DNA of 64,000 bases from Microvelia longipes (GCA_018340805.1 JACMZG010001913.1:40596296-40660295), one strand, 5' to 3'; numbered from the stretch's first letter, positions 46,401-54,645 are shown. The notes: a model not told the origin generated them from the letters alone. Program-made: numbers and translations.

Positions 46401-49400
46401 CAGGTGTACTACTATGATTGTAAACACATGTGATAAGTTCAATTATATTATCAGTGTTAATTCCTATGATTGACAAAGACGTAACAAACGAATGCGATGT
46501 AAACCAAGATTTTTTAACTAATACATTCCGAAACTCTTTTATTGTGGCAGCATGCCACTTAGATAAACTAGTAACATAACAAACTGATACAGGACAAAAA
46601 TTGTGTGGCCTCAAAGTGACTAAAATGCCTTTTTTTTAAGACTGGCTGTCTAATCGCTTCCAAAATGGTAAAGACTTCAGCTTGGAACTCTGTGGTTAAC
46701 TTACCTAATTAGTGTTCTAAATTGCTCATGGATATTATATCTAAATTGCTAAAATGACACACACTGTGAATGTCATAAGTGTGTGTGGGTTAAAATTTAT
46801 CTCACACTACTCAATTATTTCTAGAGGGGATATCTATTTAAAACTTCTTGCTTAGGTAATGCTAAGTAAGAGGAATTTGATTGCTTTTATTCTTCTGTTT
46901 AATCTGAAAACTTTTTCTGCAGTTTTACCACTGAGGTTGATCTTACCTTATCTGTTCGTTCCTTTCCAGGAGTGCAAGGAATATGGGTGATTATGGTCGT
47001 GCTATAAGATGGCCCAAAGAAAGCACATTTGTAAGAGATGTGGCTCCTGTATTTAAGAGAGTGTATTCTAGATGGAGAGCTCACATGATTCTTAAACCAT
47101 TTCCTAAGGAAGAGTGGCCTCAACTTAGGACTAAGGTAGTGTACTGTAACACAGTAGTCTTATACTTGCCAGGAGAACAAATTTTATTTTAAAGAATAAA
47201 AATGCAATAAACATGGTCGGGTTAGAGAATGATAAGAGACCCTCCTGCGGAATCAAAACAAAAAATTTCCCTACAAATGTTATTATATTTATCATTTTGA
47301 TACTACCGAGTTTAGCAAAACATGAATAGTTGACTCAATATAATTGTGTGAGAGACATCTAGGAAATGTAACTAGCAAAATGCAGTGCCTACATCTGGGA
47401 ACTGTTCCATTCCATAATGTCATGTCTCACTCTGTTTCCAATTGTCATCATTGCCAAGCATGATGGCGGTAAAAGAACACCGCTTGTCTCTGGTAAATAC
47501 TTAAGGTTTTTAGTATTTTGGTAAATACTGAAGGTCAATGTGAGTTCAGGCTCTGTCAGCGCCCTGATGAGTTAGACATGGTGGGACATGGGTTCATAAC
47601 AGTACTATATATAGTACTGCCTCAATCTCCCTGATATCTCCTTTCTACAAATTCTATAAAGGATTTTTTCTGGGTGGGTGTGTTTTAATACTAAGAGTAT
47701 TATTATGGGGGTAAGATCCTATCTTACAATGGGGTAAGATCCTATTAAGAGATCCTTGTAAGAGTACATGTCACTTTTTTAATAATGCCTAAGTGAGTTA
47801 CGTCACTTAATCATAATGCCTGTTTAGAGCCTTTGGGCCCATCAGGGATAACCCTAGCAGGGTTTTCTTGTGAGATCAAAAACAGTTATAGATTCAGGAG
47901 AGAGATTAGGATTTCCCATAACCAAAGGATCGGTTGCCTGAATTCCGCTAAGTGCTAGAATATTAATATGACTTTATGTTATCTAGATGTCAGCTGCTAG
48001 TGCACTGAGAGGAAAGAGACACAGCTGGGGCAATGAGAGAAAATGGCTGGGAAATTATCTGAGCCTCCTGTCGGAGAATAACGATGCTGGTGTTTATAAT
48101 TCTAGTGTTAAAAATCTTAGATCTCATCACAGCTTTACAAATGTATGATTTTTTATTAATTATCTGTTTTTAGGAGATGTATAAAATTTACTTTACCTCC
48201 GGCAGGGAGAAAAAGTGTACTTTTCTCCCTCTTGTAGTGGGAGAAAATTGACTTATAACTCCTGGTCTGAATCTACTGGGAGAAAAGTAACTAACGGGAA
48301 AAAATAGCTTTGGTTTCCATGGCATCTACTTTACTCCCTCTCTGCATTTCCCCTTTAGCCTAGTTGGTAGGTTAGCGTCTTTAGCTCTTTACTTGAAGGT
48401 TACAAGTTCAATCCTCACAGGGGACGCACAGTTTTATCACTGAGCATATAAAATAATTAAAAACTTTTATTTGTTTAATTTAAAAGTTTTAGACCATTAG
48501 CTATTAGCAAATAGCTAAGTCACATAGTACTGATCCTAGACATTAAAATCTCAAAATCATTTTATTTTGTTTGATTCATTTACACGTTTGATTAATTTAA
48601 TAAACAAGTAAACATTTACATTAAATAAGGATTCAAATAAAGGTCTATCCACCAATATAGTTTTAAGCATATAATGATATTAAAACCGGCTTTCAACCAA
48701 ATAAGGGTCATCCTCAGTACCTACAAACAAGAGAACGATCAAATAAATAAAATACAATAAGTACACAATAAATACAATAAGAAACAAGAAATAAAAAATA
48801 AAAAAATGGTCTGTCAAAATGTTAAAAAGATTTATTTTTTTGAGGTAGTACGTAATTCAGCACTTTATTGGACCGTTTTTAGGATGAGAAGCCAATCATT
48901 ATTGTTATAGGAGGTTATTTAGTACTTTTCACCTCCGAGGACAATAATGAATGTAAAAAAACTCCTAGGACGTAAAAGTAATTCATATATTGCATTACAT
49001 TACTGTAATGTAGCGTGTTTAAAAATAAAATCTGTGTTAAACCATCATGAGGTTTCTTTAAAAATGTTCATTTTGTTTCTTTTTTTATTCGTAGACTAAT
49101 TTTTTTTCGTTTTTAAAAGGTGTTCTAATTGACAATTTTTGTGTGTTTATTTGTAAAGCTTTTACATTTTTGAGTAAAAGTGTGAAGCTATGCATGAATT
49201 CAATGACGACGATAATATGGAGTTAATTGGACGTTTGTTTTTTTTTTTTTCAATTAAGTATATAGCGCAGTTTATTTAATGAGTGCTACTTCAAAAAAAA
49301 AAAAAAAATAGTGTATGCCATCCGGCTTCAATGTCTTTATGTCTTGGCAATTTTTCCCGACTCGCTTTGCTCGTCGGTAAATCTAATTGCCGTGACATAA

Positions 49401-52400
49401 AGACTTATGTCATAAATAACTATTTTTTATTTTTTACTTCCTGTTTCATATTGTATTAATTGTATTTATTGTGTATTTATTGTATTTTATTTATTTGACC
49501 GTCCTCTTGTTTGTAGGTACTGAGGATGACCTTTATATGGTTGAAAGTGTTTACTATCATTATACGCTTGAAACTATATTTGTGGATAGACTTTTATTTG
49601 AATCTTTATAATATGGAATCCACTGGAGCTAACTTCACTCATATTTACATTAACTTTTAAATTTCATTGAGGAGGCAAACTATGTTAGAAATTATTTAGT
49701 GTTCAATAAACCAAAAGGCAACTTTAATTAAGCATATCCCTATTTTAAAACTTGCTTTTATTCAACTTTTTTTACATTAAGTAGTTTAAAGTAGGACCTT
49801 TTTCCTTTTGTACTTGATTTTGTAGTTAAATTTATTTGTATTTTTGTTGTAGTCTCCTAAATATTAAATTTAAAAAAATATTAAAATTAACTATTAAAAT
49901 GATAAATCTAAAAAAAAAGAAAAATAATAAATAAATAAAACTAAATATTAAATTGTAAGTTAATTATTTTGTGTTGTTTACTAGACAATAAATATTATTG
50001 TTGCTTTAATTGAATTAAAATAACAAATAATAACTTTTTTTTAACCTCCCCTCTGGAGGAACCACAGCTCAATGTTGATTTGCATGGATGCTTTATAAAA
50101 AGAATATGTAAATTTTAATTAGTAAAATCAAAATTTGCAATAAATGGTGATATGATATGATATGATGTTGTAGTCTCCAAGTATATTACACTTATTATTA
50201 TTACTATAATTTATTATTCTTCCTGGACGTAAAATCTTAAACTTACCACTGGAGAACTCAGTCGTTGTTCCGGAGCAGTAATTAACTCCCTTTGCTTTGC
50301 CTCATGAGTGAACTTAATGGTTTCCTCTGCAAGCCTAAGAAACCAACTAATTAAATCCCTTGGCAAGCCTCAGGGTTTAAATAATATGGTTCCTTCAGCT
50401 TTGGCCTCAGGAACCAACTTGACTTCCTAGGGAGCAAAAACTCTCTTTTCTCCCTTGGGTAATTAATAACTATAATATACTTAGATACACAAACACACAC
50501 ACAAATATATATATGTGTGTTTGTGGATTTAGTGCTGATAGGTGTTTTAGTATTTAGTCTTTTGAATGTTATATTATTTGTGGAAATCACAAAACAACGT
50601 CATGGAAGAACCGTCATCATAAATTGTTAATTTCTACATAGATTTTCTACAACTTTGTCCTGTGTTTTCTATCATATTTGTTATATCCTGTTTTATTTGT
50701 ATTCTTTTTGTTTTAGGTTTTATTTTCTTGTTACATATTGAAAACGAATAAATTCAATAAATGTTCAGAGAGAGCTCTGCTAGTTACCGATAGTGCTATT
50801 TATAAACTTGATTTAGTTAAGTATAAACCCATGAGGAAAGGACTTCCTATACAAGAAGTAAGCTTTTTTGTGTGTATATTGTATTTTTATTTTTCCTCGT
50901 TTATACTGAAGGTATGTGGGGAAGTATTGTGTTTGCGAAAAATCGGTGTGTGTGTTTTTATGTTTCTGTTATTGATGGAGCTCCCAGTGTATTTATCCTA
51001 GAGAGTTGAAACTTTGTACAAAAATCAATCTTTAGGTCTAGTTGTGCTATCTGGAAAATAGATTTATCTTCTCCTTGTATTGTAAGTTCTACTTACAGAC
51101 TTGTTATCTCTCACTGTAAATGTACTTGTACTCCCTAGGAAGGAAAAGTGAAAGTGTTGCCAACTTGACAGAATTTTTTAGTAAAATTTTTAGGAATTTG
51201 AGGAAATTTATAGGATTTTTTTCGGTGTTATGTTGGTACTACGGGCAGAATATACAATATACACACGCTAATGTTTAAATTACAAATATAGTATTACACA
51301 TTATTCTATTGACAGCTTACAATAAAATAATGTGAAGATAGTGCCTTTATTCTCTCTTCATCAGAGTAATTGACATGGTAAGAATAAACTAAACTAACAC
51401 AATAACAATTAAGGAGCTGAAGAATATATTAATAGTTGTTAGTATTAGTTCTCTAGTCGTATATAAAATTTAATATGCAACAAGGGATGAAAGTTTTCAG
51501 CTCTCGTATTATCTCCCTCGGCAAGCCTTGGGAGCTAACTAGTTTATCTCCCTCAGCCTACCGGCCTCGTGAGCTAATGAAGTTTCCTCCTTCGGCGCTG
51601 CCTTAGGACGAAACTTTAACTTGAGCTGTAAAACTTACTTTCATCCCTTGTTGCATAAATAACTATTTAAATTTCATTTACTAGTAATAATGACAGCAAA
51701 TTCATACAAGACGGAAAAATGTTTCAATTAATTTGTAATTTAGTATGTATGTATGCATATACTAGGCAAACAAATGTTCCAAATTTTGTCTCATTATCAG
51801 CATGAATTTAAATTTAATCAAATTACTTGTATATGTTTTTTAGAAATTTGTAAAAATTTCAAAATATTTTAATTGATTTGAAATTTGGCACAAGCAAAGA
51901 AACTTATACTTAGGGAGGACTAGAATAACACAGTGATAAGGGGTCTGGAAGTGAGAGTTATCGTAAGGTGCCATAACTGTATTTACCCCTACTAGGGCCT
52001 TCCTAATAGAAGACTAGATAATCCCCCACCCCTCTACAACCCCTATCGGAGCACATATTTATGATGCTCTAAACAAACAGCTGGCAGTGATGTCACAGTA
52101 AAGCACTTTACACAACACAGATAATTAAAGAATATATGCAATAGATAATCATTATGACTTAATTTAGTTAATGTAAGACTACCCAGGGAATGATAAGAGC
52201 TGTTGTTTTCTCTCTAAGTATTAGTCTGTTAAGGTACAAGTTTATCCCTTTACATAACAAATAATGATACTAAGTTTAGTTTCAATACAGCAAGTTTATA
52301 CTTGCTGTATTATAATGCTTAAGTATAAACTTGCTGTATTGAAAGTATACTTTTTACACAAGAATGTGTAGAACACAAATTAAACTTAGTTTAAGTTTTG

Positions 52401-54394
52401 ACTCTTTGAGAGCCTGGATAAAATAATTTAGGGAAGGAAGTCTATCTGCGTATGATTATGCTTCAAGAGAGGGGTAAAATAATGAGCTCTTGGACTATTT
52501 TTCTTAATTTTTTTGTTATAATGTGTGTAGATAACAGGCGTGACAGTGACTCCCGGCAGAGACCAGCTAGTTGTTATTCATACCAATGTCGGAAATGATT
52601 TTGTCGTCACTTTAAAAACAAACGAGGATCGTGTGGGTGAACTTGTTGGTGTGCTAACAACACGCTATGCTCAGTAAGTATCGAAGTACATTACATTCCT
52701 AACTCCATCCTGGCCAATAAATAATATAATAAACCAAAACTAATTACATAAAATATATTTTATGTATAAAATGATATTGTTAAAAAGTTCATAATTTTTG
52801 TTTCCTGAGGTTAAGCAAAGTCAAGCAAAATAATACTTAAGGCAATCAAAATCAAATCAAAATATATTTATTAATTACACCAATTTCCTGGATATAATGA
52901 GCCATGACAATTAAATCATAAACATACAGCTAAAGCAATTAATAAAAGAAAAAAACATATGAAAATATACTTAAAATAATACAAGAAAACAATTAAAGAT
53001 TTAAAAATTCATTAATGCTATAATTGCATTCCTTAACTAGTAAGCATTTTATTTTATTTTTTTTAATTTTGTTGTGAAACACTTTAAACTATTAGGGAGC
53101 TTATTATAGCATTGTATGGACATATTTCTTGGTGATAACTTGTATAAAGTTTTTCTACAGATAAGTAACACCAATGATTCATTGTTTCTCAAAGAATATC
53201 TGTGATTATTATTATTTTTTTGAAAATATTGTGGAAATTGGAATGTATGTTGAAGCTTCTTTGTTGTATATGCATGGAAAAGTAAGTATTTTGTGTTTTT
53301 TTAAATACTCTTTATAGGCAGTTCTGCTAGACAATCCATATATTATTCTACAGTCTATCGTTTAGTTTAAAAATCCCCAAGGTCATAAGCATTAAGGGGA
53401 TTGACCAATCAGAGAAGCCGCTGCCAACCCCTCTCTTGAAAGAGAAAAAAAAATTCTCTACTCCCATAACCCCTGTAGGGAAATAACCTCCTTCCCGGCA
53501 TTCGTTCACTTCGTTTGTGGTTCTTCTTGTGTTTACATCGTTTTGAAAACTACTTTCAAATTAATCATAAAAATTATATTATAAAATAAAACTACACAAA
53601 AGAAATGTAAAAAAACATTGCCAAAAAATACACAGGTAAAATAAACTGATTTGTTTACATAACTTTTTCCCGCTCCCTTCTTACAGGGAATTTTTTTCTT
53701 TAGAATCAGTGGTGCCTAAACTGACCTGTCAAGATTTTTAAACTAGTCGATGGACTGTAATGACTCGTTTTTGGTAAATAAAAAATTCTTTTAGTCTCTG
53801 GTTAATTACCCCAAACCAGGATGTTGTAATGATGAAGTTTTGAGGATGGGTGAAGCAAATCCAAAGTTAATGTCCTTAGACAGTGTGTTATTTTCTTATT
53901 CTGAGGTCAAGTATAGCATGACTGAAGTAATACAACCCTGTGGTTTTGGCCATCATGATATCCTAAAGACAAGACAAGGGAGTCCCAAGTTTTTAAGGAA
54001 AGTTCCAAGATAATAAGGATAGTATTACACATACATGACATCATAGATAGTATATGACATCACACAGGCTCTGAACCACCGGCTTAACGACCCTTTCGAA
54101 GGACAGCGCGTGAAAGGATTTCCATCCCTCATGATGGAATCCGAGAGGCACCGACTGAGATTGACCCAAGATATCCTGTTTCTATATTGTTATCGTATTT
54201 TTTTAATTTCCAGATTACGAGGAACTGATTTAGGAGTTAAAGTAGCTGATAGGTTCCAATGTATGCTTGGTCACAAGAGTCGACCTGTCAGGATTGAGGT
54301 ATCGCCTGATACTGAACTGGCTTCCTTTAGGAAAGATCATAATAATGGCATAATATACGTACTTCCCCCTAAGTTTGCTCTCAGAGCTTTATAA
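24292..54394 (+). CDS. Myo31DF: Unconventional myosin ID (Myo31DF type), 18 exons, 1004 aa
   Basis: Coding exons: 24292-24392, 28452-28558, 29894-30089, 30800-31019, 32404-32607, 34215-34421, 35977-36166, 38195-38364, 39517-39626, 41786-41936, 42857-43101, 43897-44056, 46000-46166, 46970-47135, 47987-48142, 50717-50857, 52531-52673, 54214-54394. All junctions are GT-AG and in phase, giving 1004 residues, the usual myosin ID size. The motor (about 10-690) has P-loop GESGSGKT 104-111, switch I NDNSSR 158-163 and switch II DIYGFE 379-384. The neck (about 697-738) has two IQ motifs for calmodulin-type light chains, and the tail (about 800-1004) is a TH1 domain for acidic membranes. Myosin ID is an actin-based motor at membranes and junctions; in Drosophila it sets left-right asymmetry. 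The resemblance to myosin ID rather than IC or IA runs through motor, neck and tail. A polyadenylation hexamer is at 54646-54651. Confidence 0.95.
25277..25424. repeat. CA and AT microsatellite, intron 1
   Basis: About 15 CA units followed by roughly 115 bp of AT. The Tyr-Ile frame over it is an artefact. The rest of intron 1 (24393-28451) holds the elements listed separately and AT-rich DNA with no further exon recognised. Confidence 0.95.
26280..26930. repeat. Cluster of short palindromic repeats with CTCGGCTTTGCC-type cores, intron 1
   Basis: GAGCACTTTTCACTCCCAAG with its inverse GGGAGAAAAGTG opens the block. A second block, about 26755-26925, contains CCTCGGCTTTACCTCGGGAG, TAACTCCCTAGGG and TTACTCCTTTGGTGCATAAA. 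Related blocks lie near 30650-30740, 48190-48345, 50220-50470, 51477-51654 and 62990-63165. Confidence 0.6.
27301..27470. mobile_element. 170-bp foldback MITE family, copy in intron 1
   Basis: GTATGACACACAGTTGTAAT, then GGGAAAATAGTGTTGAGG on the left; CCTCATTAGCTCCCTCCCAT and GCTGTCAACTGATTTTAACC on the right. Diverged but complete. Confidence 0.8.
28452..28558 (+). CDS. Myo31DF: Myosin ID exon 2
   Basis: Residues 34-69: [20 protein letters not shown] then YRQLNIYG, the SH3-like start of the motor core. Acceptor ATTACAG, donor GTAATT. Confidence 0.92.
29072..29463 (-). mobile_element. TA-flanked MITE, copy 3 (inverted), intron 2
   Basis: Same family as 646-1104 in reverse orientation, with TA at 29070-29071 and 29464-29465. 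The outermost base of each end is G instead of C. About 392 bp. Confidence 0.88.
29894..30089 (+). CDS. Myo31DF: Myosin ID exon 3 (P-loop)
   Basis: Residues 70-134, containing the ATP-binding P-loop [20 protein letters not shown]. Acceptor TGTTACAG, donor GTAATA. Confidence 0.95.
30189..30485. mobile_element. Hairpin element in intron 3
   Basis: Nearly perfect inverted halves meet at AAACTGAACAGTTCAGTTTT near 30318-30337. The arms carry GATAGAAACACAATGCTCTA and GCTTCCACTGTG. CTAATCAT flanks it at 30181-30188 and 30486-30493. The family is shared with 11656-11921, but the two copies differ in which outer segment they retain. Confidence 0.75.
30800..31019 (+). CDS. Myo31DF: Myosin ID exon 4 (switch I)
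   Basis: Residues 135-208, with [19 protein letters not shown] (switch I) and [10 protein letters not shown]. Acceptor TTTTTCCAG, donor GTTTGT. Confidence 0.95.
32404..32607 (+). CDS. Myo31DF: Myosin ID exon 5
   Basis: Residues 209-276, upper 50K region, ending SIVAAILHL. The acceptor is TTTTGCCAG and the donor GTAACT; phase 0 at both ends. Confidence 0.93.
32672..32700 (+). repeat. Fragment of a dispersed repeat (intron 5)
   Basis: TATAGGGGAAGTATTGTGTT followed by TGCAAAA. The same start is seen near 50893-50940 and, inverted, near 44368-44400. Confidence 0.5.
32745..33246 (+). mobile_element. LINE reverse transcriptase C-terminal remnant, intron 5
   Basis: In one frame 32815-32990 reads [25 protein letters not shown] and [11 protein letters not shown], the conserved stretch after the polymerase core. 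A frame change leads to 33007-33261 with [15 protein letters not shown] and [13 protein letters not shown], the degraded counterpart of the SEVGHSVLG module at 5339 and 19346. It is 5'-truncated and dead; a MITE abuts its end. Confidence 0.8.
33247..33546 (-). mobile_element. TA-flanked MITE, copy 4 (inverted, shortened), intron 5
   Basis: Has the family ends with TA at 33245-33246 and 33547-33548. About 100 bp shorter than copy 3 through several internal deletions. It lies exactly at the end of the LINE remnant. Confidence 0.88.
33575..33860 (+). repeat. Dispersed repeat, intron 5
   Basis: Contains CCGAAACCAGGACGAAATCA, CTGTCTGTATGTGTGTG, AGCTCCTAGTGTATTTATGC and GGTTTAGTTGTGCTAT. Inverted relative at 44200-44400 and direct relative at 50888-51065, all in introns of the same gene. 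Confidence 0.65.
34215..34421 (+). CDS. Myo31DF: Myosin ID exon 6 (TEDS-rule site)
   Basis: Residues 277-345: [12 protein letters not shown] to RDALAK. The acceptor is GTTTTTAG and the donor GTAAGT. The TEDS position, 16 residues before DALAK, is Glu325. Confidence 0.93.
34619..35131. mobile_element. PIF/Harbinger-like non-autonomous element, intron 6
   Basis: The left end GGGTGCATTCGCGACACCCA and the right end CGTCGCGAATGCACCC are inverted repeats continuing into AAGCGCTCAGAGC. TTA is duplicated at 34616-34618 and 35132-35134, the 3-bp target of PIF/Harbinger. 513 bp; the open frames at 34621-34968 have no recognisable domain. Confidence 0.8.
35270..35520 (+). repeat. Dispersed repeat shared with 51760-52400, intron 6
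   Basis: TTCTCATTATCAGCATTGG, ACTTGTATACATTTATTAAA and TTGAAATTCGGTGCAAATGT correspond to TCTCATTATCAGCATGAATT, ACTTGTATATG and TTTGAAATTTGGCACAAG at 51795-51894. Confidence 0.65.
35977..36166 (+). CDS. Myo31DF: Myosin ID exon 7 (switch II)
   Basis: Residues 346-408 with [20 protein letters not shown] (switch II and relay region) and [12 protein letters not shown]. Acceptor CTTTTTCAG, donor GTTAGT. Confidence 0.95.
36294..36540 (-). mobile_element. tRNA-derived SINE, inverted copy in intron 7
   Basis: Reverse complement of the SINE at 37666-37909: on the minus strand it reads ACTGACCTTTGACACC, GGGGTTCACATCCTAGGTTA (box B region) and TAAATTATCGCC, and ends in an ATTATTATT tail. It is more diverged than the + copy. 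Confidence 0.8.
36720..36905. promoter_or_regulatory. GC-rich block with CRE, E-box and CCAAT motifs, intron 7
   Basis: CACGTG at 36745-36750, the perfect CRE TGACGTCA at 36756-36763, CCAATCAG at 36785-36792 and a second CCAAT at 36827-36831 in an otherwise AT-rich intron. This could be an internal promoter or enhancer, or a promoter brought by a repeat. Function is inference. Confidence 0.35.
37666..37909 (+). mobile_element. tRNA-derived SINE with 12-bp target duplication, intron 7
   Basis: The tRNA-like head has GCCGAGGTTGTTGAGGCGTT (box A region) and GGGGTTCACATCCC (box B). The body contains ATAAATTATCGCCAACTT, the 3' domain GGGGTTATCCCTGATGAGCC and an ATT-rich tail. ATTAGATGGTGT is duplicated exactly at 37654-37665 and 37910-37921. 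It is not a working tRNA gene because no acceptor stem can be formed. Confidence 0.9.
38195..38364 (+). CDS. Myo31DF: Myosin ID exon 8
   Basis: Residues 409-465: [20 protein letters not shown], then IIDEAC-type helix [11 protein letters not shown]. Acceptor TTGTTCTAG, donor GTAATA. Confidence 0.95.
38365..39516. other. Intron 8
   Basis: AT-rich. A palindromic block near 39285-39370 (CAGATTTTCCGTCGCATGG; GCGAAAACGTCTGTAATAAG) is bordered by inverted sequences at about 39222-39275 (TTAATGAAAGACTTCAGTCC) and 39375-39430 (AGGACTGAAGTCTTCATT), so it looks like another foldback element of about 210 bp. No exon is recognised. Confidence 0.55.
39517..39626 (+). CDS. Myo31DF: Myosin ID exon 9
   Basis: Residues 466-501, [20 protein letters not shown] to HKTQFKI. 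Acceptor CTTTGCAG, donor GTAAGC. It is found only by joining with its neighbours. Confidence 0.92.
40261..40460 (+). repeat. 32-bp tandem repeat, about 6 copies, intron 9
   Basis: The unit is CACAGTAATGAACAAGGTCA plus TGGAAGTTGTAT, repeated in register from 40280. Copies differ by one or two bases. Confidence 0.93.
40598..40932 (+). repeat. 54-bp degenerate tandem repeat, intron 9
   Basis: The unit is TTTAGATGGTTACTCCCCTA, TGACCATTTCAATCTAATGG and AGCCCTGTAACTTC. About six copies, the middle ones strongly altered. It follows the 32-bp array by about 140 bp. Confidence 0.85.
41786..41936 (+). CDS. Myo31DF: Myosin ID exon 10
   Basis: Residues 502-552: [20 protein letters not shown] to [10 protein letters not shown], lower 50K actin-binding region. 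Acceptor TATGATTAG, donor GTATTG. Confidence 0.95.
42857..43101 (+). CDS. Myo31DF: Myosin ID exon 11 (actin-binding and SH1 helix region)
   Basis: Residues 553-633: [22 protein letters not shown] and [20 protein letters not shown], the best conserved part of the lower motor. Acceptor GTTTTACAG, donor GTATAA. Confidence 0.95.
43155..43340 (+). repeat. Repeat shared by introns 11 and 14
   Basis: GAGACACCTACAAAATGTAA, CTTGGAAACTGTTCTATCAT and AATGTCATGTTCCACTCTGT match, with changes, 47350-47440 (GAGACATCTAGGAAATGTAA, CTGGGAACTGTTCCATTCCA, AATGTCATGTCTCACTCTGT). Confidence 0.65.
43897..44056 (+). CDS. Myo31DF: Myosin ID exon 12 (converter)
   Basis: Residues 634-687: [19 protein letters not shown] and [20 protein letters not shown], the converter. 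Acceptor TATTTTAG, donor GTTTGT. Confidence 0.95.
44200..44400 (-). repeat. Dispersed repeat, inverted copy, intron 12
   Basis: Contains GACCACTTTGAGAAAACCAC, ACCTGAAACAGATAATTCTG and GGTTTCGGATTTTTTTGC, the complement of the 33575-33860 repeat. Confidence 0.65.
44570..45000 (+). repeat. Short direct duplication, intron 12
   Basis: AACAGTGTATAAT, ATCACTGTAAGGCCAACC and TGTGTGTGTCTTGGTTGAAA at 44570-44625 recur at 44942-44995. Confidence 0.7.
45201..45898. repeat. 170-bp foldback MITE split by the Merlin derivative, intron 12
   Basis: The left half 45201-45292 (ACACTGTTAAAATCAGTTAA; GGGAAAATAGTGTTGAGGAA) and the right half 45802-45898 (CTCATTGGCTCCCTCACATT; CCTGTCAACTGATTTTTACC) form one family member when the insertion and one copy of AATTTTGG are removed. 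Confidence 0.88.
45293..45801 (+). mobile_element. Merlin deletion derivative (MITE), 509 bp, intron 12
   Basis: The ends are GGTAAATCTTCGGTATACGG and the complement of GGCTGAACTTCGGTATACGG, with AATTTTGG duplicated exactly at 45285-45292 and 45802-45809. After about 60 bp of left end it continues with AGTTACGCGACACGTAAACG and then follows 21121-21555 of the large Merlin element closely to the right end. It therefore keeps the ends and 3' UTR but has lost the transposase. Confidence 0.93.
46000..46166 (+). CDS. Myo31DF: Myosin ID exon 13 (IQ motifs)
   Basis: Residues 688-742. IQ motif 1 is around 697-716 ([18 protein letters not shown]) and IQ motif 2 around 719-738 ([17 protein letters not shown]). 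Acceptor GTTTCTCAG, donor GTACAT. Confidence 0.93.
46970..47135 (+). CDS. Myo31DF: Myosin ID exon 14
   Basis: Residues 743-798: [20 protein letters not shown] to [10 protein letters not shown], the post-IQ linker typical of myosin ID. Acceptor CCTTTCCAG, donor GTAGTG. Confidence 0.92.
47745..47880 (-). repeat. SINE 3' domain fragment, intron 14
   Basis: AATGCCTGTTTAGAGCCTTT and CATCAGGGATAACCC are the complement of the 3' domain of the SINE at 37666-37909. Confidence 0.65.
47987..48142 (+). CDS. Myo31DF: Myosin ID exon 15 (start of TH1)
   Basis: Residues 799-850: [20 protein letters not shown]. The start of the TH1 membrane-binding tail. Acceptor GTTATCTAG, donor GTATGA; phase 0 at both ends. 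Confidence 0.9.
48352..48440 (+). mobile_element. Second tRNA-related SINE head, intron 15
   Basis: TAGCCTAGTTGGTAGGTTAG is a good box A, and GGTTACAAGTTCAATCCTCA about 30 bases later is a degenerate box B. No tRNA cloverleaf closes, so this is a SINE and not a tRNA gene. Confidence 0.6.
48630..49604. mobile_element. Long-TIR foldback element, intron 15
   Basis: The left arm from GATTCAAATAAAGGTCTATC and the right arm ending GATAGACTTTTATTTGAATC are inverted for about 180 bp, including TCATCCTCAGTACCTACAAA against GTAGGTACTGAGGATGA. The middle (about 48830-49330) has no coding frame. The arms contain the stem-loop motif discussed in the findings. Confidence 0.8.
50220..50470. repeat. Palindromic CTTTGCCTC/GGCCTCAGG-type repeat block, intron 15
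   Basis: Alternating ACTCCCTTTGCTTTGCCTCA, GGCAAGCCTCAGG, TTCAGCTTTGGCCTCAGGAA and CTCCCTTGGGTAATTAATAA. Belongs with the block at 26280-26930. Confidence 0.6.
50717..50857 (+). CDS. Myo31DF: Myosin ID exon 16 (TH1)
   Basis: Residues 851-897: [20 protein letters not shown] and GLPIQE. TH1 beta strands in the PH-like part. Acceptor TGTTTTAG, donor GTAAGC. Confidence 0.92.
50888..51065 (+). repeat. Dispersed repeat, intron 16
   Basis: GGGGAAGTATTGTGTTTGCG, AGCTCCCAGTGTATTTATCC and GGTCTAGTTGTGCTATCTGG, the direct relative of 33575-33860. Confidence 0.65.
51477..51654. mobile_element. 178-bp foldback element, intron 16
   Basis: GCAACAAGGGATGAAAGTTT at the left and CTTTCATCCCTTGTTGC at the right are inverted, continuing into CAGCTC/GAGCTG. 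The interior carries CTCCCTCGGCAAGCCTTGGG and CCTTCGGCGCTGCCTTAGG. Confidence 0.8.
51760..52400 (+). repeat. Dispersed repeat split by a short TIR element, intron 16
   Basis: The parts 51760-51894 and 52241-52400 join into a match to 35270-35520, including GATTTGAAATTTGGCACAAG and TTTATCCCTTTAC. The inserted piece is listed at 51895-52232. Confidence 0.65.
51895..52232. mobile_element. Short TIR element with 8-bp duplication, intron 16
   Basis: Left end CAAAGAAACTTATACTTAGG; right end, read inverted, TTAACAGACTAATACTTAGA. Flanked by GGCACAAG (51887-51894) and GGTACAAG (52233-52240), an 8-bp duplication with one change. Related in its ends to 61184-61602 and 63433-63733. Confidence 0.65.
52531..52673 (+). 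CDS. Myo31DF: Myosin ID exon 17 (TH1)
   Basis: Residues 898-944: [20 protein letters not shown] to [12 protein letters not shown]. Acceptor TGTGTGTAG, donor GTAAGT. It was recovered by matching the phase on both sides. Confidence 0.92.
53351..53757 (+). mobile_element. TA-flanked MITE, copy 5, intron 17
   Basis: The left end CAGTCTATCGTTTAGTTTAA is intact and the right end ends GATGGACTG, with TA on both sides (53349-53350 and 53758-53759). 407 bp. Confidence 0.9.
54214..54394 (+). CDS. Myo31DF: Myosin ID exon 18 (C-terminus)
   Basis: Residues 945-1004 and stop TAA at 54392-54394: [20 protein letters not shown] to [16 protein letters not shown]. The acceptor is AATTTCCAG; the open frame to its left (from 54110) is intron. 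Confidence 0.93.
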
Positions 54395-54645
54395 GACATT
54401 TATTTATATCTCCTCAAAAGAAAGTCAAAAATAATCTCTGTATTGTGTTCTTCCAAAATTCATTTTGGTTCTGAACAAATACTGAACGATCCATTATGAC
54501 TACAATTTAACGATAGTAGTTGCTATGGCTCTTTAGTTTCTGAACACGTATCCCTCCTGCATAAAACGTTTGTTCATTATTGTCATCCACATTTTGTTTG
54601 CTATGAGCCAAAGCTGACCTTTAAAATTGCTACATCTGAGGAACG

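Noticed and set aside
54110..54213. Upstream extension of the last myosin frame
   Set aside because: The acceptor before 54214 joins exon 17 in phase and gives the conserved TH1 sequence; the upstream residues do not fit the family.
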